Of a stretch of 64,000 nt of DNA, positions 33,033-41,420 are shown piece by piece. Positions within the stretch are counted from its first letter, which is position 1. Every line of letters starts with the position of its first letter. The position numbers were made by a program, and so were the translations under genes. Source of the DNA: Nocardia aurantia (lineage in GTDB: Bacteria > Actinomycetota > Actinomycetes > Mycobacteriales > Mycobacteriaceae); assembly GCF_009604425.1 (NCBI RefSeq), contig NZ_WEGI01000004.1:434001-498000 (forward strand), given 5' to 3'. The notes under the pieces are model-generated. The model made no database searches. It was not told the DNA's origin and saw nothing but the letters and a program-made list of their open reading frames with translations.

Positions 33033-33574
33033 TGTTGCCGACGAACCTCGTTGCCCGAATTCGGGCAACTGCGTTACAGCACGGCGAGTTCACGCTGGCA
33101 TCGGGCGAGGTACTCGATGAGTACTTCGATCAGTACGCGCTTGCTGCTGATCCTGTGCTGCTTCGCGACGTGGCGGATGCGCTCGCCCGGGAGCTTCCAC
33201 GACAGATCGACAGCCTGGTCGGCATAGCGCTGGGCGGCGTGCCGCTCGCGGTCGCGACGTCCGCTGCTGCCGGGATTCATACCAGCTTCTACCGGCCCGC
33301 ACCCAAGACGTACGGCACCTGCCGCCAGATCGAGGCGGCCTTCGGCAACGGCAGCAGGGTGGTGGTCGTCGACGACGTCGTTCGAAGCGGCACGCAGGTC
33401 CTTCGGGCAGCTGAGATTTTGAGGGAGGCCGGCGCGGTAGTCGTAGCCGTCCTCTGTGTGCTCGATCGGGAGTGCGGCGGCCGTGAGCGGTTGGAACAGA
33501 ACGGGATAGAACTGCGGTCGTTGTTCACCCCAGCAACTCTCTATGGGGTCGAGCCGGAACGGAACGCCAGCTGA
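33032..33574 (+). CDS. Orotate-type phosphoribosyltransferase
   Basis: 180 aa, close to PyrE. PRPP-binding motif RVVVVDDVVRSGTQ at 109-122, preceded by the GIALGGVPLA loop and a flexible catalytic loop (RPAPKTYGTCRQIE). The substrate-binding N-terminus is TLASGEVLDEYFDQY, where PyrE usually has LxSGxxSxxYxD. It joins a base to PRPP, or the reverse. TGATG overlaps link it to the genes on both sides. It is unlikely to be the housekeeping pyrE, given its island setting. Confidence 0.83.
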   Translation: MLPTNLVARIRATALQHGEFTLASGEVLDEYFDQYALAADPVLLRDVADALARELPRQIDSLVGIALGGVPLAVATSAAAGIHTSFYRPAPKTYGTCRQIEAAFGNGSRVVVVDDVVRSGTQVLRAAEILREAGAVVVAVLCVLDRECGGRERLEQNGIELRSLFTPATLYGVEPERNAS

Positions 33575-34257
33575 TGTGGCGCACTCGAACACCTCTGTAC
33601 GCAGCGCTGTTCGATCTGGACGGGGTCATCATCGACACGCGCACAGCCACAAAAGAAGCACTTCGAACACTTGCCCTGGCAGCTGCCACACCCGTCGATT
33701 CGGCAGCGCTCGACGCCTGCGTCCTGCTCCCGCCCGTTGACGCGCTCGAATCGCTCGGCGTACCGGAGGCACGCGAGGCATACCGCGATCAGTTCGACGA
33801 CGCATTGTCGCTCGCCATCGGCAGGCTACGTGTTTTCGACGCGGTCGTGGCCGGTATGGCGGCACTGGCGGAAGCCGGAGCCGGACTCGGAATAGTCACT
33901 GCTCAGGCGCGCGACCGCCTACTGTACCTGCTCCCGCCAGCGGTGAAAGAGTTGGTCGATGTCGTCATCGCCCACGAAGACGCACCGGCCAAACCAGCAC
34001 CGGACGGCATCCTGGCCGCGTGCACACACCTCGGCGTTCCAGCCGAGCGTGCTCTTTTCGTAGGGGACACGCCGACTGATGTGCAGGCGGCCCACGCCGC
34101 CGGAGTGCTGGCCGTGGGCGCGGGGTGGGGATTCGCCGGCCCCACCGTTCTCAGTACCGAAGGCGTGGATGTTCTGCTCACAGAACCAGATCAGGTCGGC
34201 CCCCGAGTGCTCAGACACCTCGGGGGCCGACCGATCCGGCCGGCGATTACGCCGTAA
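33574..34257 (+). CDS. HAD-superfamily phosphatase
   Basis: 227 aa. HAD motif I is LFDLDGVIIDT, motif II likely GIVTAQAR, motif III Lys in APAKPAPDGI and motif IV FVGDTPTDVQAAHAAG. The size and cap are like phosphoglycolate phosphatase or 5'-nucleotidase. It is the last gene of the operon and probably dephosphorylates the nucleotide or sugar-phosphate product. Its 3' end overlaps the opposing alaS by 11 bp. Confidence 0.86.
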   Translation: MWRTRTPLYAALFDLDGVIIDTRTATKEALRTLALAAATPVDSAALDACVLLPPVDALESLGVPEAREAYRDQFDDALSLAIGRLRVFDAVVAGMAALAEAGAGLGIVTAQARDRLLYLLPPAVKELVDVVIAHEDAPAKPAPDGILAACTHLGVPAERALFVGDTPTDVQAAHAAGVLAVGAGWGFAGPTVLSTEGVDVLLTEPDQVGPRVLRHLGGRPIRPAITP

Positions 34258-36919
34258 CGGTCTGCCCGATCACGCGGCGCACTTCTTGCAATGCCTCGGC
34301 GGTGGCGAGCGGGTCGGTGCCACCACCCTGGGCAATGTCCGACTTGCCGCCACCGCCGCCCTTGAGCACCTTGGCTGCGGTCCGCACCAGATCACCGGCC
34401 TTGAGTCCGCGTTCGCGACCCTGTTCGTTCACGGCAGCCACGACGATCGGCTTTTCATTGGCCAGCGCGGTCACGATGACAGAGGCCGCTCGACCTTCGA
34501 AGTGCTCGCGAACGTCGAGCGCGACGCTCCGCAATTCCTCGGTGGTCACCGGCTCCGGCACATGAGCGGTGACCACGGCGACATCACCGATCATCTGCGC
34601 GCCTTGGACGAACGCCTCCGCTGACTGACGCAGCTGAATCGCACGGAAACGGCCGATCTCCTTTTCGGCGTCTCGCAGCTGCTTCAGCACCGCAGAAACA
34701 CGATCGCCGATCTCACTGGTCGGCACCTGCAAGATGTCGGATACCTTCACCGCCATCGCGCGTTCCTTGGCCAGGAAGCGGAGGGCTTCGATCCCGACGT
34801 ACGCCTCGATACGCCGCAAGCCCGACCCGACCGACGATTCGCTGATCAGCGTCAGTGGCCCAACCTGCGAGGAATGGGACACATGCGTCCCACCGCACAG
34901 CTCCCGTGACCAGGCGCCGCCGATTTCTACGACGCGAACCTCCTCATCGTAGGCTTCACCGAACAGCGCAAGAGCGCCCAGTTCGCGAGCTTTCGGCAAC
35001 GTCATGTACTCGACCGCCACCGGCAGATCACGCCGTACGGCCAGGTTCGACACTTCCTCGATCTCGCTGCGGGTCTCCGGCGACAGGCCACCTGTCCACG
35101 AGAAGTCCAGGCGAAGATAGCCCGGCTTGTTGTAGGAACCGCTCTGCAAGGCGGTCGGCCCGAGCACCTGGCGCAGCGCGGCATGCACCACGTGGGTGCC
35201 CGAATGAGCTTGCCGGGCACCGATCCGCCATTCAGGATCGACCTTGGCCAGCACGTTCTGTCCCTCGGTCACCTCGCCGCGGCGGACGCGCACCTGGTGC
35301 ACCCACAGCTTGCGAGCGACCTTCTGAACGTCGAGCACCTCCAATTCGATGCCATCAGCCACGATCAGGCCGGCGTCGCTTTCCTGGCCGCCGGATTCTG
35401 CGTACAGAGGCGTGCGGTCCAGAACGACTTCGACGATGTCATCTTCACCAGCCGCCGCGAGCCGCGCGCCATCACGGATCACACCGCGAATGACTGCCTC
35501 GGATTCCAGCTCGCTGTAACCAGTGAACTCGGTCGGACCGAGAGCAAGCAGATCGCGATAGACGCCGGTCTCGCCGTGGCCGCCGGTCTTGCGGCGGACA
35601 GCGTCGGCTTTGGCACGTGCACGCTGCTCTTGCATCAACTTGCGGAATCCCGCTTCGTCCACGGACAGGCCCGCCTCCGAGGCCATCTCCAAGGTCAGAT
35701 CAATCGGGAACCCGTACGTGTCGTGCAGCTGAAATGCCTTGTCACCGGGCAGGACAAGATTGCTACTCTTACGTACTTCGTCGGCAGCGAGGTCGAAGAT
35801 AGCGGTGCCGGCCTTCAAAGTCTGGATGAAGGCAGCTTCTTCGGCCACGGCAATCCGATCGATGCGTTCCCGCTCGCCAGTCAACTCGGGATACATCGGG
35901 CTCATCACCTGAATCGTCTTGGCGACGAGTTCGTGCACCACCGGGTCTTCGGATCCGAGGAGACGCATCATACGTACGGCCCGCCGCAGGATGCGCCGCA
36001 AGATGTAGCCGCGTCCGTCGTTGGCAGGCGTGACACCATCGCCGATGAGCATGACACTGGTCAAGATGTGATCGGCGATCACACGCAGCGAGACGTCGTT
36101 GCGAACCCCTGTGCCGTACCGAGCGCCACTGAGCTCGGCTGCCAGATCGAGGATCTGCCGGGTGGTATCGATATCGAAGATGGTCGGCACGTCCTGAAGT
36201 AAGGCCGCCATACGCTCCAGCCCGAACCCGGTATCGATGTTCTTCGACGGCAGGTCACCGAGGATCGGATAGCCTTCCTTCGCGGGGCCTTCACCTCGGA
36301 TGTTCTGCATAAACACCAGGTTCCAGATCTCCAGATAGCGCTCGTCGTTGGCGACCGGGCCACCATCCTGTCCGAACTCGGGGCCGCGATCGAAACAGAT
36401 CTCCGAACAGGGACCGCAAGGGCCGGGCACGCCCATCGACCAGAAGTTCTCCGACATGCCCAGACGCTGGATCCGCTCGGCAGGTACACCGATGTCCCGG
36501 CGCCAGATCTGCTCGGCCTCGTCGTCGTCGAGGTACACCGTGACCCACAACCTGTCCTCGGGCAATTCGAGGCCACCGTCAGCGACCGGACTGGTCAAGA
36601 ACTCCCAGGCATAGGGGATCGCCTTCTCCTTGAAGTAATCGCCGAAGGAGAAGTTGCCGAACATCTGGAAGAACGAACCATGGCGGCTGGTTTTGCCGAC
36701 CTCTTCGATGTCGACTGTCCGCACACACTTCTGCAGACTCGTCGCACGCTTGTGCGGCGCCGGCGCCTCACCCAGAAAGTACGGCTTGAACGGGGCCATA
36801 CCTGCATTGATCAGTAGCAGCGTGGGGTCGTCAGCAATCAGCGATGCCGAAGGCACCACCGTGTGACCCCGGTCCTCGAAGAAACGAAGGGCACGGCTAC
36901 TGATGTCCGCCGAGTGCAT
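34247..36919 (-). CDS. alaS: Alanyl-tRNA synthetase, island-borne paralogue
   Basis: 890 aa from the ATG at 36919 (GGAAGG about 6 nt upstream). All AlaRS parts are present: the class II core (FEDRGHTVVPSASL, FLGEAPAPHKRATSLQKCVR), the editing domain with zinc ligands HVVH (about residue 570) and CGGTH (about 675), and the C-Ala end (KGGGGGKSDIAQGGG). It should charge tRNA-Ala and edit errors. It is not next to ruvX or other usual neighbours of the housekeeping gene, so it is probably a second copy serving self-resistance or the adjacent operon. Confidence 0.88.
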   Translation of the reverse strand: MHSADISSRALRFFEDRGHTVVPSASLIADDPTLLLINAGMAPFKPYFLGEAPAPHKRATSLQKCVRTVDIEEVGKTSRHGSFFQMFGNFSFGDYFKEKAIPYAWEFLTSPVADGGLELPEDRLWVTVYLDDDEAEQIWRRDIGVPAERIQRLGMSENFWSMGVPGPCGPCSEICFDRGPEFGQDGGPVANDERYLEIWNLVFMQNIRGEGPAKEGYPILGDLPSKNIDTGFGLERMAALLQDVPTIFDIDTTRQILDLAAELSGARYGTGVRNDVSLRVIADHILTSVMLIGDGVTPANDGRGYILRRILRRAVRMMRLLGSEDPVVHELVAKTIQVMSPMYPELTGERERIDRIAVAEEAAFIQTLKAGTAIFDLAADEVRKSSNLVLPGDKAFQLHDTYGFPIDLTLEMASEAGLSVDEAGFRKLMQEQRARAKADAVRRKTGGHGETGVYRDLLALGPTEFTGYSELESEAVIRGVIRDGARLAAAGEDDIVEVVLDRTPLYAESGGQESDAGLIVADGIELEVLDVQKVARKLWVHQVRVRRGEVTEGQNVLAKVDPEWRIGARQAHSGTHVVHAALRQVLGPTALQSGSYNKPGYLRLDFSWTGGLSPETRSEIEEVSNLAVRRDLPVAVEYMTLPKARELGALALFGEAYDEEVRVVEIGGAWSRELCGGTHVSHSSQVGPLTLISESSVGSGLRRIEAYVGIEALRFLAKERAMAVKVSDILQVPTSEIGDRVSAVLKQLRDAEKEIGRFRAIQLRQSAEAFVQGAQMIGDVAVVTAHVPEPVTTEELRSVALDVREHFEGRAASVIVTALANEKPIVVAAVNEQGRERGLKAGDLVRTAAKVLKGGGGGKSDIAQGGGTDPLATAEALQEVRRVIGQTVTA

Positions 36920-37077
36920 AGACGCCTTCCAAGTGGTGTCGATGGGCGCTGTTGGATGGAGCAGCCCCCAAGGCTTGACGCTAGAGGTATCGATCAATCC
37001 TAGGTCCGCCTATCCAGCCGGTTTCTAGAGCCCCGAAGCCGTCTCGGATCGAACGTTCGACGTCAGGCTTGAGACGC

Positions 37078-37545
37078 ATGGGAACAGGAGGTCCGCTCCG
37101 TTGTCGCTCTGGATGGTCTCGACGGCGAACGGCAACTACGACAGAACATAGTCCAGGAACTGGATCGCGGTCTTCTGGTTGGTGCGCGGGTAGATCTTCA
37201 GGATCCGCGGCCGGGTGCGGTCGTCGATCGCGGTGTACTGGTAGAACTGCCCGCGCCGGCCAACCGGCTTCACCACTGGGGCGCCGGTCTTGCCGGGTAG
37301 CGGCCCGACGAACTCGACGTCGATCTGCACAGGATGGCCTGGGCTTGCTTCTTGTACCGTTTCCAGCGGCGGTCGTGCCGCTTGTCGCGCTGCGATGCCG
37401 GGAGACGTGCCATGTCCAGGCGTTCGAGGATGCGCCACACGCCGGACTTGCTGATCTGGACGTCGTGGTAGCGCGCCAGGTACCTGCTGATCTTGTCCAG
37501 CTCGAAGTGATGGTGCTACCGCAGGTGAACGATCTTCTCCATGGC
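37078..37545 (-). pseudogene. Broken IS481-family transposase
   Basis: Pieces in different frames on the minus strand match one IS481-type transposase: EKIVHLR-stop-HHHFELDKISRYLARYHD, SGVWRILERLDMARLPASQR, QIDVEFVGPLPGK, YTAIDDRTRPRILKIYPR, and FAVETIQSDNGADLL, which holds the second Asp of the DDE triad. At least one in-frame stop and two frameshifts separate them, and both ends are missing. It is inactive. Confidence 0.82.
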
Positions 37546-37571
37546 CTCCCCAGTTCGGATCCGGATGGTTC

Positions 37572-37723
37572 GGCTCATCCCCGCATGTGCGGGGAGTGAC
37601 GGGTTGTGCCCCTGTCTGCACGCTACGTCTGAGGCTCATCCCCGCGCGCGCGGGGATGAGCCCGCTTTCCATGTCTCCCATGCCTGTCACGACCGGTGCT
37701 CCCCGCACGCGCGGGGATGAGCC
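37572..37723. CRISPR. Orphan three-repeat CRISPR array, type I-E-like, with an orientation flip
   Basis: 29-bp repeats at 37572-37600, 37633-37661 and 37695-37723, with 32- and 33-nt gaps, the I-E spacing. Repeat 1 reads GGCTCATCCCCGC…GCGGGGAGTGAC. Repeat 3 is the reverse orientation (GTGCTCCCCGC…GCGGGGATGAGCC). Repeat 2 is a perfect palindrome made of the GGCTCATCCCCGC half twice. A decayed repeat (GTGCTCCCGGGCGG) begins at 37757, 33 nt further on. No cas genes are in the window. Confidence 0.75.
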
Positions 37724-37921
37724 TCGCCCGGGGCCGGGAGCAGCCGGACGCCACCCGTGCTCCCGGGCGGTTCCCCACCAACCCGTCGCGCCGATTGTGC
37801 GGGACGACCCCGGGCCGACCACGACCGGTGGACCGGCGAACCTCTATCGGGGTGGCGTCGGTGCCCGCATTCAACGGACATGATCGTCACCGGTCGCCGG
37901 GAGCTGGATATCCAAATTCGT

Positions 37922-38983
37922 TCAGTACGACGTTGGCGGTGTGGGGCGAGTCTGGGTGGGGTAGAAAGGGTTTTGGATCTCGGGGTCGTCGTGGTCGAAG
38001 GCTGCCTCGTTGCAGGGCTGCCGGGTGCCGGTGTGATGGGCGATGCGCGGACCGCGTTCGGGAAGATCGGCCAGCCGTAGCCGCTCGGGGACAGCGTCGC
38101 CGCGCTCAGCCGTCCACAGCGCCCATACCGGGCCTGCCGGGCCGTCGGGGTGGGTCAGGTCGCGACTGGTGGTCGCGATCACCAGGCCAGGGCCATGGGT
38201 GCCGAACGCGCGGGCCAGCGCGGTGCGTAACCCGGCCTCGCGGCGGGCCGAATGCACAGAGAACAAAAGGATCCCGAACCTGTCGGTCGGGAACCGTTGA
38301 TAGTCGGCGAGTTTAGCGGTCACGGTCTTCAACGACTCTGTGCCGGTGTCGTATTCGAGGAAGAACCGCACCCCGCGCCCGTCCTGTTCGAAGCAGCCGT
38401 ACCCGTCGGGATGCAGTTGGTCCTCGCCGGAGGCGTGGGTCCAGAACATTTCGGCGCATTGACGCTCCGACCACCACTGGGTCAACCCGTCCACCGAATC
38501 CGGCACCACCGGATCCCGACGGTGAGCGGAGTTGCGGCGGGCGGCCAGGCCAGCGAAGAACCCGTTCACACCGAGGCGGTGGCCGAGCATCGGCGAGCAC
38601 GCCAGCCGCTCCAGTCCCAGCGCGTACTTGGCCGGTGTGGGCGGGGTCTGCGCGCGCGCAGCCGCGATCAGGCGCGCGCCGGCGTATCCGAGCGCGTGCC
38701 GTGTCTGGCTGGTGCCGCCGCCGTAGAGGGACTCGCGGAAGGCGAACAGCATGCCCATCTCCCGCTGTTTGCGCAGCCGATCCTGCGCGCGGCGCACCGA
38801 GGCGAACTCCAGCGCCGCGATCTGGTCGGTGGTGAAGACCTTGTGCTCGGACAGCAAGGCCAGCAGGCGCCGGTCACGATCGAGCAGCCGAAACCATGCA
38901 CCCGCGTCCGGACGCCCGCCCCGATGCACACTGCGCACGCCACGCCGCCCGACGGGGGAGTACGTCCGAGTTTCAGTACTCAT
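37922..38983 (-). CDS. Replication-relaxation family protein
   Basis: 353 aa from the ATG at 38983. A winged-helix N-terminus (LLALLSEHKVFTTDQIAALEF, RRAQDRLRKQREMGML) and a nuclease-like middle (FFLEYDTGTESLKTVTAKLADY) match PF13814-type replication-relaxation proteins found on actinobacterial plasmids and integrative elements. They are related in fold to plasmid relaxation or replication factors. It ends a leftward set with the DUF2637 and CxxC genes. Confidence 0.83.
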   Translation of the reverse strand: MSTETRTYSPVGRRGVRSVHRGGRPDAGAWFRLLDRDRRLLALLSEHKVFTTDQIAALEFASVRRAQDRLRKQREMGMLFAFRESLYGGGTSQTRHALGYAGARLIAAARAQTPPTPAKYALGLERLACSPMLGHRLGVNGFFAGLAARRNSAHRRDPVVPDSVDGLTQWWSERQCAEMFWTHASGEDQLHPDGYGCFEQDGRGVRFFLEYDTGTESLKTVTAKLADYQRFPTDRFGILLFSVHSARREAGLRTALARAFGTHGPGLVIATTSRDLTHPDGPAGPVWALWTAERGDAVPERLRLADLPERGPRIAHHTGTRQPCNEAAFDHDDPEIQNPFYPTQTRPTPPTSY

Positions 38984-39144
38984 TCTGGAATCCGTTCCGT
39001 TGCCTCGAATACGTGCCCGACCGGCCCGAATGCGCGTGCCGTCTTCGGCGTGTGGGGCGGCGGCTATAGGACGCCGAGCACCCGCCACCCCCTCCGCGCC
39101 ACCAACCGCCACCCCATCCGCAGCCCTGCTGTCGTCGCGGCCGC

Positions 39145-39930
39145 TCACCGGGCATCACCACCGGCCGACCGACCCGCGCCGACCGCCGGCGGCCGAACCT
39201 CCGGCCCGTCGAGGCCCACCATGAGACCGGTCTGCCGGGCCGTCGGGTTCGCCGGCGAACGGCCTGCTGTCCGCCACCGCCGCAGCACCTTGCGGCCGTA
39301 GTTGTTCGTGCCCGCGATCCGGTCCAGCTCCGCGCCGGTCGGTGTCCGCCCCCGCGACCGCTCGCTGCGGTAGTACGCCCACATCCGCTGCTCCGCGGTC
39401 CACTGCGCGGGTGAGCCAGACCCTGCCGAGACCGGCACGAGACCTGCGACCGGCGGCCCCGGTTCCGCGGTCCCGGTCGTCTCGCTGGTCTCGGTGGGGG
39501 TCTCGTCCCCGGTCTCGTCGGTCTCGTCGTGGTGGCGCTTCAAGGCCCGGTTCAACAGTTCGACCGCCAGCAGCAACGCCACCGGCGGGCACGCGGCCAC
39601 CACGACGCTGAACACGCTCAGCACCGGAGCCGCCGCGATATTCGCGCACAACGACAAGCAGACCCCGAACGCGAACGCCGACCACGCCGCCCACCGGCCG
39701 CCCCCGCTCCGATCGCGCCCGGTCTTCCACAGTTCGACCGTCGCCAAGGTCAGCAGTCCGTCCACGATCACCGGCCAGATACCCGCCGTCGTAGCGTCCG
39801 CGCCGAACCGCAGCGCGAACTCCCGACCATGCCGATACGAGGCGTACGCCGCGCCGACTGCGACCACGGCGGTACAGGCACACTGGATCCACAACGTCCG
39901 ATCACGACGACCCGAGATGGAGGTGCTCAT
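39145..39930 (-). CDS. DUF2637 (SpdA-like) membrane protein
   Basis: 261 aa. Four transmembrane segments in residues 15-130 (CTAVVAVGAAYASYRHG, GIWPVIVDGLLTLATVEL, SVFSVVVAACPPVALLLAVEL). Then comes an acidic Thr/Glu linker and a C-terminal DNA-binding-like region (AELDRIAGTNNYGRKVLRRW). This layout is typical of DUF2637 proteins encoded by Streptomyces and Nocardia plasmids and ICEs, linked to intramycelial spread. The ATG overlaps the stop of the upstream small gene. Confidence 0.85.
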   Translation of the reverse strand: MSTSISGRRDRTLWIQCACTAVVAVGAAYASYRHGREFALRFGADATTAGIWPVIVDGLLTLATVELWKTGRDRSGGGRWAAWSAFAFGVCLSLCANIAAAPVLSVFSVVVAACPPVALLLAVELLNRALKRHHDETDETGDETPTETSETTGTAEPGPPVAGLVPVSAGSGSPAQWTAEQRMWAYYRSERSRGRTPTGAELDRIAGTNNYGRKVLRRWRTAGRSPANPTARQTGLMVGLDGPEVRPPAVGAGRSAGGDAR

Positions 39931-40124
39931 CCCAGCGCACCTCCCGCCCGGCACACATCTCCCACACCGCAAGAGGCACAAGCAAACACCCGCGACCCGA
40001 CGATCGAACGGCCGACCGGCACATACGGAACACGAACGCGCAGACAGTCAGCCCCGCACACCACGCAGACCAGCCCATCGGGCTGCAACGGATTCAACCC
40101 GGTGATGATCCGGTCGGCGTTCAC
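39927..40124 (-). CDS. Small CxxC protein of a mobile element
   Basis: 65 aa. Cysteines fall in GLVCVVCGADCLRV and FACASCGVGDVC, enough for a zinc ribbon. The stop overlaps the DUF2637 start (ATGA), so they are co-transcribed. Similar tiny genes precede DUF2637 genes in actinobacterial elements. Confidence 0.65.
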   Translation of the reverse strand: MNADRIITGLNPLQPDGLVCVVCGADCLRVRVPYVPVGRSIVGSRVFACASCGVGDVCRAGGALG

Positions 40125-40796
40125 CGCGCACCACCGCCGGAACGACGACGCCGCCGGACGATGTCAACGATGGCGGAAACCCGCAGTTCGCGGCGGGTAC
40201 GGTTACGTGCAGATGCTGTACGCGCCGCGCCGGGGGCACTCCACCTGCGTCACATAACCGCAGGTCAGAGCAAGACCACAACAGCAAGCCAGACGAGGGT
40301 TTCGGAAAGGCGCAGGTCGCACGTCGCAGGTTCGCGCCTTCGGGGGTTGCTGACAGCTAAAGCCCCTGTTCACGGGCTGGTGTCACCGCGCTCGACACGA
40401 CCACCATACTCGGCCAGCACCGCGCCCGATGCGGACCGACCGTCGCATCGGGCCGCTGGCTCCGTGCAACACCGCCGAAGCAGCCAGACCACCCGCCGCT
40501 GGACGTCCATCCCGGCCGCGTGAAGCACGCGCCGCAGCGGCCTTCAGCTGCTGATAGTTCAGCGATAACTGATGTTATCGGGCAGCAAACGGTGCCGGAT
40601 TCGGTCAGTTACCGGTGCGCGGTGCCGGGGTCTGGTCGTGTGCGGGAGTGTCGGATTACCGGTGGATCTGACCCCGGTAGGGGTTGGTGTCCGGTCGGGG
40701 TGATCCGACACTCCCTCGCCGGTCCGGGCGAGCCCCCACGCGGTGTTGTCGGTCGACACGGTAGGGGTGGGGTGGTTCCTCGACATGTCGTGCCGG
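40125..40796. other. Structured gene-free region of the island
   Basis: About 670 bp without a credible gene. It holds the palindrome CGATAAC-TGAT-GTTATCG (40563-40580) and the large inverted repeat at 40645-40714, with a small ACCCC/GGGGT hairpin inside. It lies between the element-type genes and the efflux unit and could include an origin or transfer site; nothing shows which. Confidence 0.5.
40645..40714. repeat. 15-bp inverted repeat
   Basis: GGAGTGTCGGATTAC (40645-40659) and GTGATCCGACACTCC (40700-40714) are inverted copies with one mismatch, 40 bp apart. The loop contains ACCCC-ggt-AGGGGT. It could be a transposon end pair, an operator or part of an origin. Confidence 0.75.
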
Positions 40797-41420
40797 CTAC
40801 AGGGGCAACCCCTGCTCGAGGAGGTCCAGCGCTCGCAGCATCTCGTCCAGGGTGCCCGGCTCGGCGGGGTCGTCGACGTACCTCGCTACGTGAACGAGGA
40901 CACCGGTCAGGGCGGCGGAGAAGACCCGGATGGGCAGATCCTCGGGTCGGCGTCCGGTGTAGTCGGCGAAGAACTGGGCGGTGCCGGCGAACCCGTTGTC
41001 CTCCTGGGCCTGTGCGGCGGCGCGCAATTCTGGTTCCCGGTCGATGAGGTGTCGGCGCTGGGGGTTGCTGGCCCACGGATCCCTCGCCCCGAGTTGGTAG
41101 ACCCCGGTGACGAGTTGGCGTGCACAGTCGAACACCGTCAGTCCGCGCGGCAATGCGCGCACTATCTCCTCGATTGCCGGGCCGAGGTCGTCGTCGAGGA
41201 TGATGGCTTCTTTGGTCGGGAAGTGTCGGAACACCGTCATGTGGGACACGTCCGCGTCGCGGGCGATCTGTTCGACCGTGGTTCGTTTGAACCCCTGTTC
41301 GGTGAACAGTCGCAGCGCCGCCGCGCGGATGGTGTCGCGGGTGTGCTGCTTGTCGTGACGCGCCCGGGGGCCGGTCGGCGTTGCCGACCGGCCCCCGGCG
41401 TTCTGTTCTGGTGTGCTCAT
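40797..41420 (-). CDS. TetR-family regulator of the MMPL exporter
   Basis: 207 aa. TetR helix-turn-helix in TRDTIRAAALRLFTEQGF, TTVEQIARDADVSHMTVFRHFPTK. C-terminal TetR_C_17-like ligand domain. The ATG overlaps the MMPL stop (ATGA), so it is co-transcribed with the exporter. The palindrome upstream of the MMPL gene is its likely operator. Confidence 0.9.
   Translation of the reverse strand: MSTPEQNAGGRSATPTGPRARHDKQHTRDTIRAAALRLFTEQGFKRTTVEQIARDADVSHMTVFRHFPTKEAIILDDDLGPAIEEIVRALPRGLTVFDCARQLVTGVYQLGARDPWASNPQRRHLIDREPELRAAAQAQEDNGFAGTAQFFADYTGRRPEDLPIRVFSAALTGVLVHVARYVDDPAEPGTLDEMLRALDLLEQGLPL

Noticed and set aside
33032..33574. Housekeeping pyrE
   Set aside because: PyrE-like fold, but inside an island operon with LOG and nucleotidyltransferase genes and with an altered N-terminal substrate motif.
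37050..37061. TCGAACGTTCGA as a LexA (SOS) box near alaS
   Set aside because: The arms match the actinobacterial SOS box, but the 4-nt spacer of TCGAAC-n4-GTTCGA is missing.
37136..37822. Intact 228-aa gene over the CRISPR-like repeats
   Set aside because: Only its last third resembles a transposase; the rest is read-through of the repeats and the whole is a broken IS481 copy.
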